From Tolypothrix sp. NIES-4075 (GTDB taxonomy: Bacteria > Cyanobacteriota > Cyanobacteriia > Cyanobacteriales > Nostocaceae), in contig NZ_BDUC01000003.1 in assembly GCF_002218085.1 (NCBI RefSeq), positions 908,253 to 972,252 of the forward strand: DNA of 64,000 bases, in the 5' to 3' direction. The translations under genes were made by a program, and so were the position numbers. Below, one piece after another: positions 1 through 9,991 of this stretch. The notes under the pieces are model-generated. The model made no database searches and had not been told where the DNA came from. It was given only the letters and a program-made list of their open reading frames with translations. How positions within the stretch are numbered: the stretch's first letter is position 1; every line of letters begins with the position of its first letter.

Positions 1-3000
1 CTTTTGATTTATCCCAAGGACCTTTATGGCGATGCACTTTGTTGCAATTGGGCGCAGAAGAACACATATTACTATTAACCATTCACCATATTGTTTTTGA
101 TGGTTGGTCAGTAGGGATTATTTTCCGAGAACTTTCGGAGTTCTACACAGCCTTCACCACTGGCAAGTCCCCATCACTCCCAGAGTTACCGATTCAGTAT
201 GCTGACTTCGCCATCTGGCAGCGTCAGCGTTTGCAGGGCGAGGTTTTGGAAAAGTTGCTTGCCTACTGGAAACAGCAACTCAAGGGTGTTCCACCAGTAC
301 TGCAATTGCCTACAGACTTTCCTCGACCAAAAGTTCAGACCTTTCAAGGTGGGACGCAATCTTTTATTTTGCCTCCTGACTTGACTGAGCAGATCAAAGC
401 TTTGAGTCAACAAGAAGGCGTGACTTTGTTTATGATTCTGCTGGGGGCATTTAAGACCTTACTGTATCGCTACACCGGGCAGGAAGATATTGTAGTCGGT
501 TCACCCATTGCTAACCGCAACCGCGAAGAAATCCAAGAATTAATTGGCTTTTTCGCTAATACACTGGTGCTACGTACCGATTTTGCCGGCGATATCAGCT
601 TTCGGGAATTGTTAGCAAGGGTACGTGACTGTACCTTGTCAGCCTTCTCCCATCAAGAACTACCTTTCGAGCGTCTTGTAGAAGAATTACAGCCTGAGCG
701 CAACCTCAGCTACAATCCGCTGATTCAGGTAATGTTTATTCTGGAGAATACGCCAACAGAAGCATTGCGACTGCCCAATTTGGCGGTGAGTCATATAGTA
801 CCAGAGAATGCGATCGCCAAATTGGATTTGAGCCTGAATATTTATGAAACCCTGAATATTTATGAAAATTCTTCAGGTTTGACGGGAGTTTTCCGTTACA
901 ATACAGACTTGTTTACACCTGCCACCATTAGCCGAATGGTAGGGCATTTTCTCACCTTATTGTCGGGCATTGTCAATAACCCCGATCAAAAGCTCTCTCA
1001 CTTACCGCTGTTGACAGCCGCCGAGCAACATCAGTTATTGGTGGAGTGGAATAATACCAAAACAGTTTATCCTCAAGATAAGTGCTTCCACCAGATATTT
1101 TCAGAGCAAGTAGAGCGAGTACCTGATGCTATTGCCGTTGTCTTTCAAGACCAGCAATTAACCTACCGAGAACTGAACCGCCGTGCCAATCAGCTAGCAC
1201 ACTACTTGCAAGGGCAGGGAGTAGGTCCGGAAGTGCTAGTGGGAATTTGTGTAGAGCGTAGACGCAAAGCGGCTTGTCGCCAGACATCGCTCGAAATGAT
1301 TGTAGGTATCCTGGGCATCCTCAAGGCTGGTGGAGCTTATGTACCCTTAGATCCAACTTATCCCCAAGAGCGCCTAGCTTTCATGTTGTCAGATTCACAA
1401 GTACCAATACTGCTGACAACCGAGAACTTATTAACTCAGCTTCCCAAGCATCAAGCGCAAGTCATCTGCCTGGATACCGACTGGGCGAGAATTTCTACTG
1501 AAAGTGAGCAGACTCCCCACAGTAATGTTCAAATCCAGAACTTGGCTTATCTAATTTACACCTCCGGGTCTACAGGTAAACCCAAAGGCGTTCTCGTGAC
1601 CCACGAGGGATTAGGCAACCTCACCGAAGATAAAATTAGAACCTGCCGCGTACAGTCAGATAGCCGTATCCTGCAATTCTTTTCCTTAAGTTTCGATGCC
1701 TCAATTCCGGAAATAGTCATGGCTCTTGGTTCTGGTGCAACACTGTGTCTGGCAAATTCAGAGTCCTTGCTGCCAGGTCCTGGCTTGATGCAACTATTGC
1801 GCGAGCAAGCTATTACTCATATAACAATCATTCCGTCAGCATTGGCGGCTTTGCCTCAAGAAGAATTACCAGCTTTGCAAATGGTTTTAGTGGGAGGAGA
1901 AGCCTGTTCTGGTGAACTTATAGAGCGATGGTCAAAAGGGCGACTTTTCATTAATGCCTACGGTCCGACTGAAACCACCGTCAATGCCAGCATGGTGGAA
2001 TGTGGCAACAATGGACAAAAATTCCCCACCGTTCGTCCCGCAGCAAACAAGCAACTGTATATTTTAGATCAAAATCTCCAACTAGTCCCGATTGGAGTTC
2101 CTGGCGAACTACATATTAGCGGAGTCGGTTTAGCCAGAGGCTACCTTAACCGACCTGACAAAACTGCTGAAGTATTCATTTCTAACCCTTACAGCAACGA
2201 TCCAAACAGCCGCCTTTATAAAACTGGGGACTTAGCCTGCTACCTCAGCGACGGCAACATCAAACTACTCGGTCGCCTCGATCATCAAGTGAAAATTCGT
2301 GGCTTCCGCATCGAACTAGGAGAGATTGAGGCGTTGCTGAGTCAACACCCTGAAGTTAGAGACTGTGTTGTCATTGCCAGAGAAGACAACCCAGGAGAGA
2401 AACGTTTGGTCGCATACATCGTGCCGACAACAGAAAGTGTACCCACCATTAGCGACTTACGCCACTTCCTCGAAGAGCAGTTGCCAGAATATATGATACC
2501 TGCGGCGTTAGTCTTCCTGGAAGCCTTACCCCTGAACCCCAGTGGCAAAGTAGACCGTCAAGCACTACCCGCACCCGGTACAACCCGACCAGAATTAGAG
2601 GACGTTTTTGTTGCCCCTCGCACCCCCACCGAAAAAGCACTTGCCGATATTTGGGCTGAACTTTTAAATCTGGAACAAATAGGCATACACGACAACTTCT
2701 TTGACTTAGGTGGTGATTCGATTCTCAGCACCCAATTCATCGCCAGAGCCAATAAGGTTAATTTAGAGTTTACAACTAAGCAACTGTTTGAACACCAGAC
2801 GATCGCAGAATTAGCTGCTGTGGTTGAGCCAGACATTTCTGTTCAGCAGATACAGGGTCTGCTCACACCCATTCAGCCTGACTCTCCTTTAGTAGCACTT
2901 CAGCCTCACGGTTCTCAACAACCTATCTTTTTCGCTCATGGATTGGGTGGAACTGCGATCTGCTACTACCAATTGGCACGTTATTTAGGCTCAGATCAGC

Positions 3001-3695
3001 CATTCTACGCTTTGCAATCACCAGGTGTTGATGGAGAAACAGAACCATTAACCCGAATTGAGGACATGGCAGCTGAATATATCAAAGCCATGCGTAGTGT
3101 ACAGCCCAATGGTCCCTACTTTTTAGGAGGTTGGTCTATGGGTGCGTTTGTCGCTTTCGAGATGGCTCAACAGCTACGAAATCAAGGTGCTGTAGTAGCA
3201 AGGCTTGCTATATTATCTCAGGAAAAACAACTCACCAATAGATACAGCGATGATGATGATGATGCCAAAATGTTAGTCCAGTTGTTCAAAGATTTCGCTG
3301 GTAGTGTTGGTCAAGACTCGGAAATTTCTTATGAACATGTTGTGCAACTCCAACCAGAGGAGCAACAAAAATATGTCTTGGAACAAATGAAGTTAGCTAA
3401 CCTTTTCCCTACAGATTTGGAATTTTGGCAGTTTCGTAACTATATGCGAGTTGTCAGGGGTAACATCAAAGCTACTGCCAGTTATGTACCGCAATTTTAT
3501 CAAAATCCCATGCAGATTCTTTTGTTCCGGACAAGCGATATTTATACTGATGGTCTTGATGAACCTACTCTTGGTTGGAATCAACTTTGCTCAAAACCAG
3601 TGGAAATTCATGATATTCCTGGCGACCATCTCACGCTACTAAACGAACCTCACGTTCAGGTTCTCGCAGAGTATTTAAAGCAGTATCTTTGTTAA
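1..3695 (+). CDS. Nonribosomal peptide synthetase, terminal module (partial C, A, PCP, TE); 5' end outside window
   Basis: This is the end of a multidomain peptide synthetase that adds one amino acid and releases the product. The reading frame is already open at base 3, so the start lies upstream; the TTG at 39 is internal. Counting from that TTG, the C-domain motif HHIVFDG is at residues 16-22. The A domain follows: YTSGSTGKPKG near 505, NAYGPTETT near 640, KIRGFRIELGEIE near 750 and NPSGKVDRQ near 835. The carrier site LGGDS is near 890. A type I thioesterase starts near 960 with the serine motif GWSMG near 1031. The A-domain pocket region reads SFDASIPEI, so the substrate call stays open. 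A short foreign stretch sits between the first two A motifs (see the repeat at 1257). The downstream genes on the same strand look like one biosynthetic cluster. Confidence 0.95.
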   Translation, partial: FDLSQGPLWRCTLLQLGAEEHILLLTIHHIVFDGWSVGIIFRELSEFYTAFTTGKSPSLPELPIQYADFAIWQRQRLQGEVLEKLLAYWKQQLKGVPPVLQLPTDFPRPKVQTFQGGTQSFILPPDLTEQIKALSQQEGVTLFMILLGAFKTLLYRYTGQEDIVVGSPIANRNREEIQELIGFFANTLVLRTDFAGDISFRELLARVRDCTLSAFSHQELPFERLVEELQPERNLSYNPLIQVMFILENTPTEALRLPNLAVSHIVPENAIAKLDLSLNIYETLNIYENSSGLTGVFRYNTDLFTPATISRMVGHFLTLLSGIVNNPDQKLSHLPLLTAAEQHQLLVEWNNTKTVYPQDKCFHQIFSEQVERVPDAIAVVFQDQQLTYRELNRRANQLAHYLQGQGVGPEVLVGICVERRRKAACRQTSLEMIVGILGILKAGGAYVPLDPTYPQERLAFMLSDSQVPILLTTENLLTQLPKHQAQVICLDTDWARISTESEQTPHSNVQIQNLAYLIYTSGSTGKPKGVLVTHEGLGNLTEDKIRTCRVQSDSRILQFFSLSFDASIPEIVMALGSGATLCLANSESLLPGPGLMQLLREQAITHITIIPSALAALPQEELPALQMVLVGGEACSGELIERWSKGRLFINAYGPTETTVNASMVECGNNGQKFPTVRPAANKQLYILDQNLQLVPIGVPGELHISGVGLARGYLNRPDKTAEVFISNPYSNDPNSRLYKTGDLACYLSDGNIKLLGRLDHQVKIRGFRIELGEIEALLSQHPEVRDCVVIAREDNPGEKRLVAYIVPTTESVPTISDLRHFLEEQLPEYMIPAALVFLEALPLNPSGKVDRQALPAPGTTRPELEDVFVAPRTPTEKALADIWAELLNLEQIGIHDNFFDLGGDSILSTQFIARANKVNLEFTTKQLFEHQTIAELAAVVEPDISVQQIQGLLTPIQPDSPLVALQPHGSQQPIFFAHGLGGTAICYYQLARYLGSDQPFYALQSPGVDGETEPLTRIEDMAAEYIKAMRSVQPNGPYFLGGWSMGAFVAFEMAQQLRNQGAVVARLAILSQEKQLTNRYSDDDDDAKMLVQLFKDFAGSVGQDSEISYEHVVQLQPEEQQKYVLEQMKLANLFPTDLEFWQFRNYMRVVRGNIKATASYVPQFYQNPMQILLFRTSDIYTDGLDEPTLGWNQLCSKPVEIHDIPGDHLTLLNEPHVQVLAEYLKQYLC
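1257..1290 (+). repeat. Short dispersed repeat inserted in frame in the NRPS A domain
   Basis: About 27-34 bases (cgtagacgcaaagcggcttg and following) resemble the short GC-rich dispersed repeats found between genes in cyanobacteria. In the protein they add about nine residues (RRKAACRQT) between GICVER and SLEMIVG. Most A domains read straight through from VERS to the LKAGGAYVPLDP motif at this point. The frame is kept. A related string (gcgtctacgctgtttgtgac) lies in the intergenic region near 19080. Confidence 0.6.
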
Positions 3696-3870
3696 ACGAA
3701 ATCAGTTGAATAACGACGTTCTCGTTCATTGTAGTAATTGCTGATATTTCTCAGGTAGACGCAGAGAATACTACTAATAAAAAACTTTTGTCAGAAGTTT
3801 AGGCTGTAGTTACACAGCCTAAAATATTTTCTCAGATTAAATTGAATTAATCCAAAATGGTATAATTATC

Positions 3871-4698
3871 ATGGAAAAATTAGAGCCGACAGAACATAAG
3901 ATTTTACCTTCTTTAGCTTATGCACCTAAAGATATAGAGCGGATAGAATTACTCCCACGCCAAATTTTCTATCGCAATTATGTATCTACAAATAAACCTG
4001 TAGTGATTACTAATGCTACAAATGAATGGAAAGCACGTTCTTTATGGACATTTGAATGGTTTAAAAATACTCATGGAAAAGTTATCGTCCCCGTGCTGAT
4101 GCCGCAATTGGATAAATATAGCAGAGCGATGGCAAGAAAATCGATAGCTATAGAAGAATACATTGACTTGATTTTATCGGACTCACCAGAAGTAAAACCC
4201 TACTTAGGGATTGTAGAACTGCACAAGCTGATTCCGTCGCTATCAGATTACTTTAAATTTCCCGAATACTATTGGTTAAGGTCTACTATATATTTCTGGA
4301 TGGGTCGCATCAGAACTACTCCACTCCATTGTGATTATGTGTACAACTTATTAACACAGGTAGTAGGTCGTAAACGAGTACTACTTTACTCGCCAAATTC
4401 TCTTATATCCCAGTTTAAGCTTGAGGAAGAAATGTTCGTTTGCCATAACAAGTATGATATGGAGGGATATAAAGCTGAAACGAGTCAGTTATTAATAGAA
4501 CCTGATTACGACATTACTCTTAATGCTGGGGAAATGCTATTTATTCCCTATGGTTGGTGGCATAAAATAAGTAGTTACGAAGCGTCGATTTCTGTAAATA
4601 TGTTCTGGGCTACTCCCAGCACTTTACTACAGCGATTACAATGGCAAAGCGGTGATTTTTTGAAACGAATACTCAAAAATAATGTAGCTAATAAATAG
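3871..4698 (+). CDS. Cupin-like (JmjC/cupin_8) Fe(II)/2-oxoglutarate-dependent hydroxylase-like protein
   Basis: The protein has 275 residues and resembles cupin_8/JmjC dioxygenases, which usually hydroxylate side chains of amino acids, peptides or proteins. The first two metal ligands fit H153 and D155 in PLHCDY. The distal histidine fits H231 in GWWHKI, just after the family-typical AGEMLFIPYGWWH stretch. A PVVITNATNEW string near residue 45 matches the usual N-terminal signature. It lies 175 bases after the NRPS on the same strand, so tailoring of the peptide (for example beta-hydroxylation) is a reasonable inference. The substrate cannot be read from sequence. Confidence 0.8.
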   Translation: MEKLEPTEHKILPSLAYAPKDIERIELLPRQIFYRNYVSTNKPVVITNATNEWKARSLWTFEWFKNTHGKVIVPVLMPQLDKYSRAMARKSIAIEEYIDLILSDSPEVKPYLGIVELHKLIPSLSDYFKFPEYYWLRSTIYFWMGRIRTTPLHCDYVYNLLTQVVGRKRVLLYSPNSLISQFKLEEEMFVCHNKYDMEGYKAETSQLLIEPDYDITLNAGEMLFIPYGWWHKISSYEASISVNMFWATPSTLLQRLQWQSGDFLKRILKNNVANK

Positions 4699-4772
4699 TG
4701 AGACAAGCAACTAATTTCAGCTGCAACTAACTGCCAGATAAACAGAAGCAGTCAACTAAACTTGCCTCTTAC

Positions 4773-5237
4773 ATGAATGATAACAATCCTAATTGTCGGC
4801 TTGATTTACTGCTTCCTTGGGATTTACCTTGTCAGCAACAACTGAATGAAGTCGATAAAAATAAAGTGTACCAAGCTCTCAAACATTTGTTGCAAGCTTT
4901 AAAGGAAACTTCAGATGAAAAAGCATTTGATATTCTCAATCAAGAGTTAGCCAATCTGGAAGTAGCAGATGTATTAAAAGTAGAAGTATCTTTTACAGAA
5001 ACTTCTCTCAAAGGGTGGGAGGTTGAAGACTTCGATACTTATTTTGATATGAGGCATATACAAACTAAGGAGTCTGTTATATGTCTCGTTAGGAGTATCA
5101 TCTTAGGTTATAAAACTTTTCTGGAAATTACTCATAATAGTTATCAATTTGATATCGTTGATATAGAGATGCAAAAACGAGGATTTGAAATTTATGCCTA
5201 CCTACTGGCGAGGGTTTTCAAAATATGTTTAGAATAA
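4773..5237 (+). CDS. Hypothetical protein in the NRPS cluster
   Basis: The frame encodes 154 residues and I do not recognise the family. The protein is acidic, has no signal peptide or membrane segment and looks mostly helical. It sits between the JmjC-like gene and the ABC transporter, in the same direction and with short gaps, so it is probably co-transcribed with the cluster. No catalytic motif is visible, and no function is proposed. Confidence 0.65.
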   Translation: MNDNNPNCRLDLLLPWDLPCQQQLNEVDKNKVYQALKHLLQALKETSDEKAFDILNQELANLEVADVLKVEVSFTETSLKGWEVEDFDTYFDMRHIQTKESVICLVRSIILGYKTFLEITHNSYQFDIVDIEMQKRGFEIYAYLLARVFKICLE

Positions 5238-5314
5238 ACTTGATTAATTAGCTTTAAAAGTATTGGGCGAATATAATTCGCTACTGCACAAATGCGAAAC
5301 GCATTTTTGAATGC

Positions 5315-6352
5315 ATGAATTTCGCAGTTGTGGTACTCGCGGACGGTGCGAAAAACTTTAACTTTATGCTTGAAACACTAAGGCACAAAAACGAACTTCC
5401 GATGTACTATCCAATGGTGCAGGTCAATAATCTGAGAAAGCGCTTTGGTAAAACAGTTGCCTTACAGGAGATTAACCTGTCGGTGGCAGCTGGCTCAGTA
5501 CTGGGTGTTCTTGGTCCCAACGGAGCTGGCAAGACGACAACAATTAACTGCTTGACTACCTTGCTCAAACCAGATGCAGGACAAGCTACAATTGCAGGCT
5601 ACGATGTCATCACTCAACCAGCAGCAGTGCGATCGCTCATTGGGGTTACAGGTCAGTTTGCCGCTGTAGATGAAGAATTAACGGCACGCGAAAACTTAAT
5701 ATTGTTCGGACGCTTGATGCGATTGTCTGCGGCTGAGGCAGCGCGACGAGCCACAGAACTATTAGAACAGTTTGGTTTATTGGCAGATGGCAAGCGTCGA
5801 GTTAAAGAGTTTTCTGGGGGAATGCGACGACGGCTGGATTTAGCCGTAAGCATTGTTGCCGAGCCATTAGTATTATTCCTTGATGAACCGACAACCGGTC
5901 TTGACCCCCGCAGCCGCCGACAACTTTGGGATGTGGTGCGAGAACTGAAGGCGCGGGGTATAACTATATTTCTCACAACTCAGTATTTAGAAGAGGCTGA
6001 TGAACTGGCTGACCGGATTGTGGTCATCGACCAAGGAACAATCATTGCTGAGGGTACTGCCAACGAACTCAAAAATAAAGTTGGAGGCACATTTTGCGAC
6101 CTACAGCTAGCCGATCCGACCGACGAGCCGAAAATACTTGAGGCTTTGAGCGATTTGGGTGACATTTCTGGCAACGGTACACTCACCTTGCTTGCACCAG
6201 ATGGAGTTGCCACATTAACTGAAGTTGTTCGCCGCGCCGATGCAGTTGGTGTTGTCTTAGCTGACATTTCTCTGCGTCGTCCCACCCTTGATGATGTGTT
6301 TTTTGCCCTGACTGGTCAAACCACTGAAGAAGTTAAGGGAAAAAATGACTGA
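5315..6352 (+). CDS. DrrA-type ABC transporter ATP-binding protein
   Basis: This is the ATPase of a drug or natural-product exporter. Walker A is GPNGAGKTTT, the signature is FSGGMRRRLDLA, Walker B is LVLFLDEPTTGLD, and LTTQYLEEADELADRI matches the DrrA family. A C-terminal extension after the nucleotide-binding domain fits the DUF4162 region of that group. Homology begins at MVQVNNLRKRFGK, so the true start may be ATG 5402 or 5414; the first 29-33 residues look unconserved. The gene overlaps the next permease by 8 bases, so they form one operon. The likely cargo is the NRPS product or a derived compound. Confidence 0.9.
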   Translation: MNFAVVVLADGAKNFNFMLETLRHKNELPMYYPMVQVNNLRKRFGKTVALQEINLSVAAGSVLGVLGPNGAGKTTTINCLTTLLKPDAGQATIAGYDVITQPAAVRSLIGVTGQFAAVDEELTARENLILFGRLMRLSAAEAARRATELLEQFGLLADGKRRVKEFSGGMRRRLDLAVSIVAEPLVLFLDEPTTGLDPRSRRQLWDVVRELKARGITIFLTTQYLEEADELADRIVVIDQGTIIAEGTANELKNKVGGTFCDLQLADPTDEPKILEALSDLGDISGNGTLTLLAPDGVATLTEVVRRADAVGVVLADISLRRPTLDDVFFALTGQTTEEVKGKND

Positions 6353-7181
6353 AAACTTAATGATGACGGATGAACTACTCTCCAAAGCTCGAAAAATGGT
6401 AGCGACTCGCCAAGAGTCGGGGATAGAAAGAGCGATCGCTGATAGTGGCGCGATCGCTTGGCGTCACCTCATTTACCTCACTCGCACACCAGAGGTAATG
6501 GCTTCTGTAGTGCTGTTCCCAATCATCTTTCTCAGTGGCTTCTTGCTCACCTTCCAACGGTTAATGGCAAACCAAGGAATTGATTACGTTCAATATTTGC
6601 TGCCGATTATTACCCTTCAGGCAATATTCTTCACTGCCATGAGTTCCGCTGTCACAATAGCTAGCGATATTAAAACAGGCATGTTACAGCGATGTCGAGT
6701 CATGCCTATCTCACGTATCGCAGTGCTGGGCGGACTGGTGATTGCTTACCTAGTACGGGCAGTTATTTCCACAGCGATTTTATTAATTTTTGCCCATCTC
6801 TACGGCTTTCGCTTTCAAGCTGGCATTCTGGCAATCATCGGATTTTTCGCCCTGATTATCCTATTTACGACCACTTGTGTTACAGGTTATGCCGTCCTCG
6901 CCCTCAGCATCCGCAAGCCAGATTTAGTGCAATCGTTAGCGGTTATTCCCTATACTCCCTTGCTTTTACTCAGTACAGGATTCAGCCCTGCGGAGAACTT
7001 TCCCCAATGGCTTCAGCTTTTTGTTCGCTTTCAACCAGTCAGCTGTACCGCCAAAGCACTACGGGCGCTGATCAACGGGACTGAACTTTTCTCCCCCCTG
7101 CTTTGGTCTGTTGGCTGGCTGATTGGTCTAGTCATAGTTTTTGGATTCGTTGCTATTCGCCTTTATCGTCAGGTTTCGTGA
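6345..7181 (+). CDS. ABC-2 type permease (DrrB-like), first of two
   Basis: The 278-residue membrane protein has about six hydrophobic segments after a cytoplasmic N-terminus. Its layout fits the ABC-2 membrane family (SSAVTIASDIKTGMLQRCRVMPISR, here split by the usual loop, is a DrrB-like region). It overlaps the ATPase gene by 8 bases, and its stop overlaps the next start (TGATG at 7179-7183). Ongoing translation of all three transporter genes is therefore coupled. It shares ancestry with the next gene: both have RQE near the N-terminus, a PISR motif, and FPQWLQ/FPEWLQ near the C-terminus. Confidence 0.9.
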   Translation: MTENLMMTDELLSKARKMVATRQESGIERAIADSGAIAWRHLIYLTRTPEVMASVVLFPIIFLSGFLLTFQRLMANQGIDYVQYLLPIITLQAIFFTAMSSAVTIASDIKTGMLQRCRVMPISRIAVLGGLVIAYLVRAVISTAILLIFAHLYGFRFQAGILAIIGFFALIILFTTTCVTGYAVLALSIRKPDLVQSLAVIPYTPLLLLSTGFSPAENFPQWLQLFVRFQPVSCTAKALRALINGTELFSPLLWSVGWLIGLVIVFGFVAIRLYRQVS

Positions 7182-8008
7182 TGACAGTACCCCACCTTAC
7201 CGCAGCCAAGTTAGTGGCAGCTCGCCAAGAGGGCAGTCTGAGTCGCACTCTCAACGACATTTTCATTATGACGCGCCGCAATCTGCTTCTCGACTTTAGG
7301 AACCCGGAGGTAATTGTAGGTGCAACCGCATTCCCTGTATCCTTATTGCTAATCTTTACCGCCAGCTTTGCCAAGGTAGTAATGCCTAACGGTAATTACG
7401 CAGATTATGCCCAGTTTGTTGTGCCGCTAAGTATAGTTCAAGGGCTACTTTTCAGCACCGTCACAACTGGTACAGCGCTTTACAATGACCTAGAAAGCGG
7501 TATGGATACTCGTCTGCGAACCCTGCCAATTAGCAGATTGGCAATTTTGGCAGGACGGATTTTAGGCAGTGCTGGTCGTTTGCTAGCACAAGTAATAATT
7601 ATTACATTTATTGGATACTTACTAGGCTTCCGATTCCATCACGGTTTTTTAGCAACATTGCTGTTTCTATTTTTGCCGATCGTTTTTGCCTTGTCGTTTA
7701 CTTGGATGGCTATATTGTCTGCTGTCAAAGCAAGGACGGCAGAGTCAGTAGAAGTAACAATGTACCCGTGGCTGCTACCCCTGACTTTTTTGAGCATCGG
7801 CTATGTGCCAAAAGCAGGCTTTCCAGAATGGCTTCAAGGCTTTGTCGAACTTAACCCAATTTCTTGTGTAACCCAAGCTCTTCGAGGTCTATCTGCGACG
7901 AGCCAACCTATTGTAGAACCAGCGATCAAAACCCTGCTGTGGAGCCTGATTTTGACATTGCTGTTCAGTACCTTGGCGATACGAGCCTATCAAAACCGCA
8001 GTCATTAA
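7181..8008 (+). CDS. ABC-2 type permease (DrrB/DrrC-like), second of two
   Basis: The 275-residue membrane protein is a paralogue of the preceding permease (LRTLPISRLAILAGR, FPEWLQGFVELNPISC). I place the start at ATG 7181, which overlaps the upstream stop; a longer frame reaches back to 7103 but would run inside the neighbour. Two different permeases with one ATPase suggest a heterodimeric membrane channel. It is the last transporter gene, 32 bases before the halogenase-like gene. Confidence 0.9.
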   Translation: MTVPHLTAAKLVAARQEGSLSRTLNDIFIMTRRNLLLDFRNPEVIVGATAFPVSLLLIFTASFAKVVMPNGNYADYAQFVVPLSIVQGLLFSTVTTGTALYNDLESGMDTRLRTLPISRLAILAGRILGSAGRLLAQVIIITFIGYLLGFRFHHGFLATLLFLFLPIVFALSFTWMAILSAVKARTAESVEVTMYPWLLPLTFLSIGYVPKAGFPEWLQGFVELNPISCVTQALRGLSATSQPIVEPAIKTLLWSLILTLLFSTLAIRAYQNRSH

Positions 8009-8040
8009 TTTTACTAATTGAATTTTTGTGAGGTAATCAA

Positions 8041-9780
8041 ATGGTACAAGTCACCTTAAACCAAGTTCAGAAACAATACGACGTTACAATCTGCGGTGCT
8101 GGTCTGGCAGGACTGACTTTAGCACGCCAACTTAAAATGCAAATGCCTGGGCTAAAGATTTTACTTTTGGATAAAATTGCTCGTCCACTACCTCAAGCTG
8201 CCTTTAAGGTTGGAGAATCAACTGTTGAAGTGGGTGCCCATTATCTTTCGCATGTTCTCAAATTAACAGACTATTTTGAAAAGAATCATTATCACAAGCT
8301 AGGGCTAAGATACTTTTTTAGTGATGCCAGTGGTTCGTTTGAGAAACGCCCAGAATTTGGTTTGTCGCAATTTCCACCAGTTAATTCTTATCAAATAGAT
8401 CGAGGCATCCTTGAGAATGATTTGCGCCAGTTCAATGAAGAAGCAGGTGTAGAACTAATAGAAAATTGTTCTGTTCAGGACATTTTGTTGTCAAATAACG
8501 ACGAGTTTCACCAGGTTATATACACACGTAAAGGTGACAATACACATCAAACTGTCACATGTCGTTGGGTAATTGATGCAATGGGCAGTCGTCGTTTACT
8601 GCAAAAAAAACTTGGTTTAGTAAAAGATAATGATGAAAAATTTAATGCTGTTTGGTTCCGGGTTAATGGTTGTGCTAACGTCAATGACTTTGTACCCAAA
8701 ACAGTAGAATCTTGGCATCAGCGAGTTGCCAATGGTATTCGCTATTACTCCACCAATCATTTGATGGGTAATGGATATTGGGTTTGGCTGATTCCTCTTT
8801 CTTCTGGGAATACTAGTATTGGCATTGTTGCCAGCGAAAAATTTCATCCGTGGTTAGAATTTAATTCCTACGGGCAAGCTTACAAATGGTTAGAAAAATA
8901 TGAGCCTGTGCTAGCGTCATACTTGCAGGATAAAAAGCCCTTAGACTTTGAGGGTAGACGACACTATAGCTACTCATCAAAGCAAATATTTTCACAAAAT
9001 CGCTGGGCTTGTGTGGGAATATCTGGTGTCTTTTCCGATCCGTTTTATTCACCAGGAACAGATCAAATTGGATTTACTAATTCTGTAACTACTGAGTTGA
9101 TTCAACTTGAGTTAGATCGCAAACTTACACAGCAGAAAGTGGATGATGCTAATTTGTATTGCTTATCATACCACGAAGGGGTAACTCGCAATATTCAATC
9201 AGGCTATCCATTTTTTGGTAATGCTTTGGTAATGGGTACAAAACTGCTCTGGGATAATGTGTCAGGATGGTCATCAAGCGGTCCTATGATGTTTAATTCC
9301 TTCTTTTTTGACCAGGAAAAGAAAGCAAAAATTCAGAAAGTTACTGGAAAGTTTTTCCTTCTTTCTTACCAGATGCAGCAGTTATTTAAGGATTGGGCTA
9401 CTAAATCAAATGGTCAAAATTCGTTTGATTTTCTTGATTATTTGTCTATTCCTTTTGTCAGAAAATTGTATGAACGTAATCTCCAGCCTAATAAGACTGA
9501 GCAAGAACTTATTGACGACCATTTAGCCAGTATGGAAACTCTAGAAGAGTTAGCTCAAGTTATCTTTTTAATAGCTTTGGAAGATACTATGCCAGAAGCT
9601 CTATCTCAGTTACCTTCTCCATTGTGGTTGAACGCTTGGTCTATTAGTTTAGATGCGAATAAATGGTCTAGTAACGGACTTTTTAGACCAAAAACGCAAC
9701 CTCGTAATCTGCACAATATTACAGAACAAATGCGGAATGTTTTGCTAGCAAATCAGCGAAAAGCGCCTATTTACTGTTAA
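8041..9780 (+). CDS. Flavin-dependent halogenase-like FAD oxidoreductase (tryptophan halogenase family)
   Basis: The protein has 579 residues. The FAD-binding GAGLAG is at residues 19-24, and KVGEST near 56-61 matches the family GEST/GEAT motif. The W-x-W-x-I-P motif that marks flavin-dependent halogenases reads WVWLIP at 247-252. FSDPFYSPGTDQIGF near 340 matches the halide/flavin loop region. K86 (HYHKLG) is a candidate for the catalytic lysine. A strong ribosome site (gaggt) precedes ATG 8041. Family members add chlorine or bromine to aromatic or pyrrole substrates using reduced FAD from a separate reductase; some relatives only oxygenate. No reductase gene is visible here. Neighbours suggest a halogenated product. 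Confidence 0.82.
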   Translation: MVQVTLNQVQKQYDVTICGAGLAGLTLARQLKMQMPGLKILLLDKIARPLPQAAFKVGESTVEVGAHYLSHVLKLTDYFEKNHYHKLGLRYFFSDASGSFEKRPEFGLSQFPPVNSYQIDRGILENDLRQFNEEAGVELIENCSVQDILLSNNDEFHQVIYTRKGDNTHQTVTCRWVIDAMGSRRLLQKKLGLVKDNDEKFNAVWFRVNGCANVNDFVPKTVESWHQRVANGIRYYSTNHLMGNGYWVWLIPLSSGNTSIGIVASEKFHPWLEFNSYGQAYKWLEKYEPVLASYLQDKKPLDFEGRRHYSYSSKQIFSQNRWACVGISGVFSDPFYSPGTDQIGFTNSVTTELIQLELDRKLTQQKVDDANLYCLSYHEGVTRNIQSGYPFFGNALVMGTKLLWDNVSGWSSSGPMMFNSFFFDQEKKAKIQKVTGKFFLLSYQMQQLFKDWATKSNGQNSFDFLDYLSIPFVRKLYERNLQPNKTEQELIDDHLASMETLEELAQVIFLIALEDTMPEALSQLPSPLWLNAWSISLDANKWSSNGLFRPKTQPRNLHNITEQMRNVLLANQRKAPIYC

Positions 9781-9991
9781 TCTTTTCTGTAATACATCTT
9801 TCGATTGATTTGTCAATGACACTACTGTATTAACATAAAAAATACAACACAACCAAGTTCCTCTGAAAAATTTGTCATTAACTAGATATTTATAAATTTG
9901 TAAAGGCTTTTAAGCCCTTACAATTTTTTTGATTGTCAACTTAATTCCCAATACTTGTCACTTTAAATCAAAAAGATGGAGAGCAGAAATT

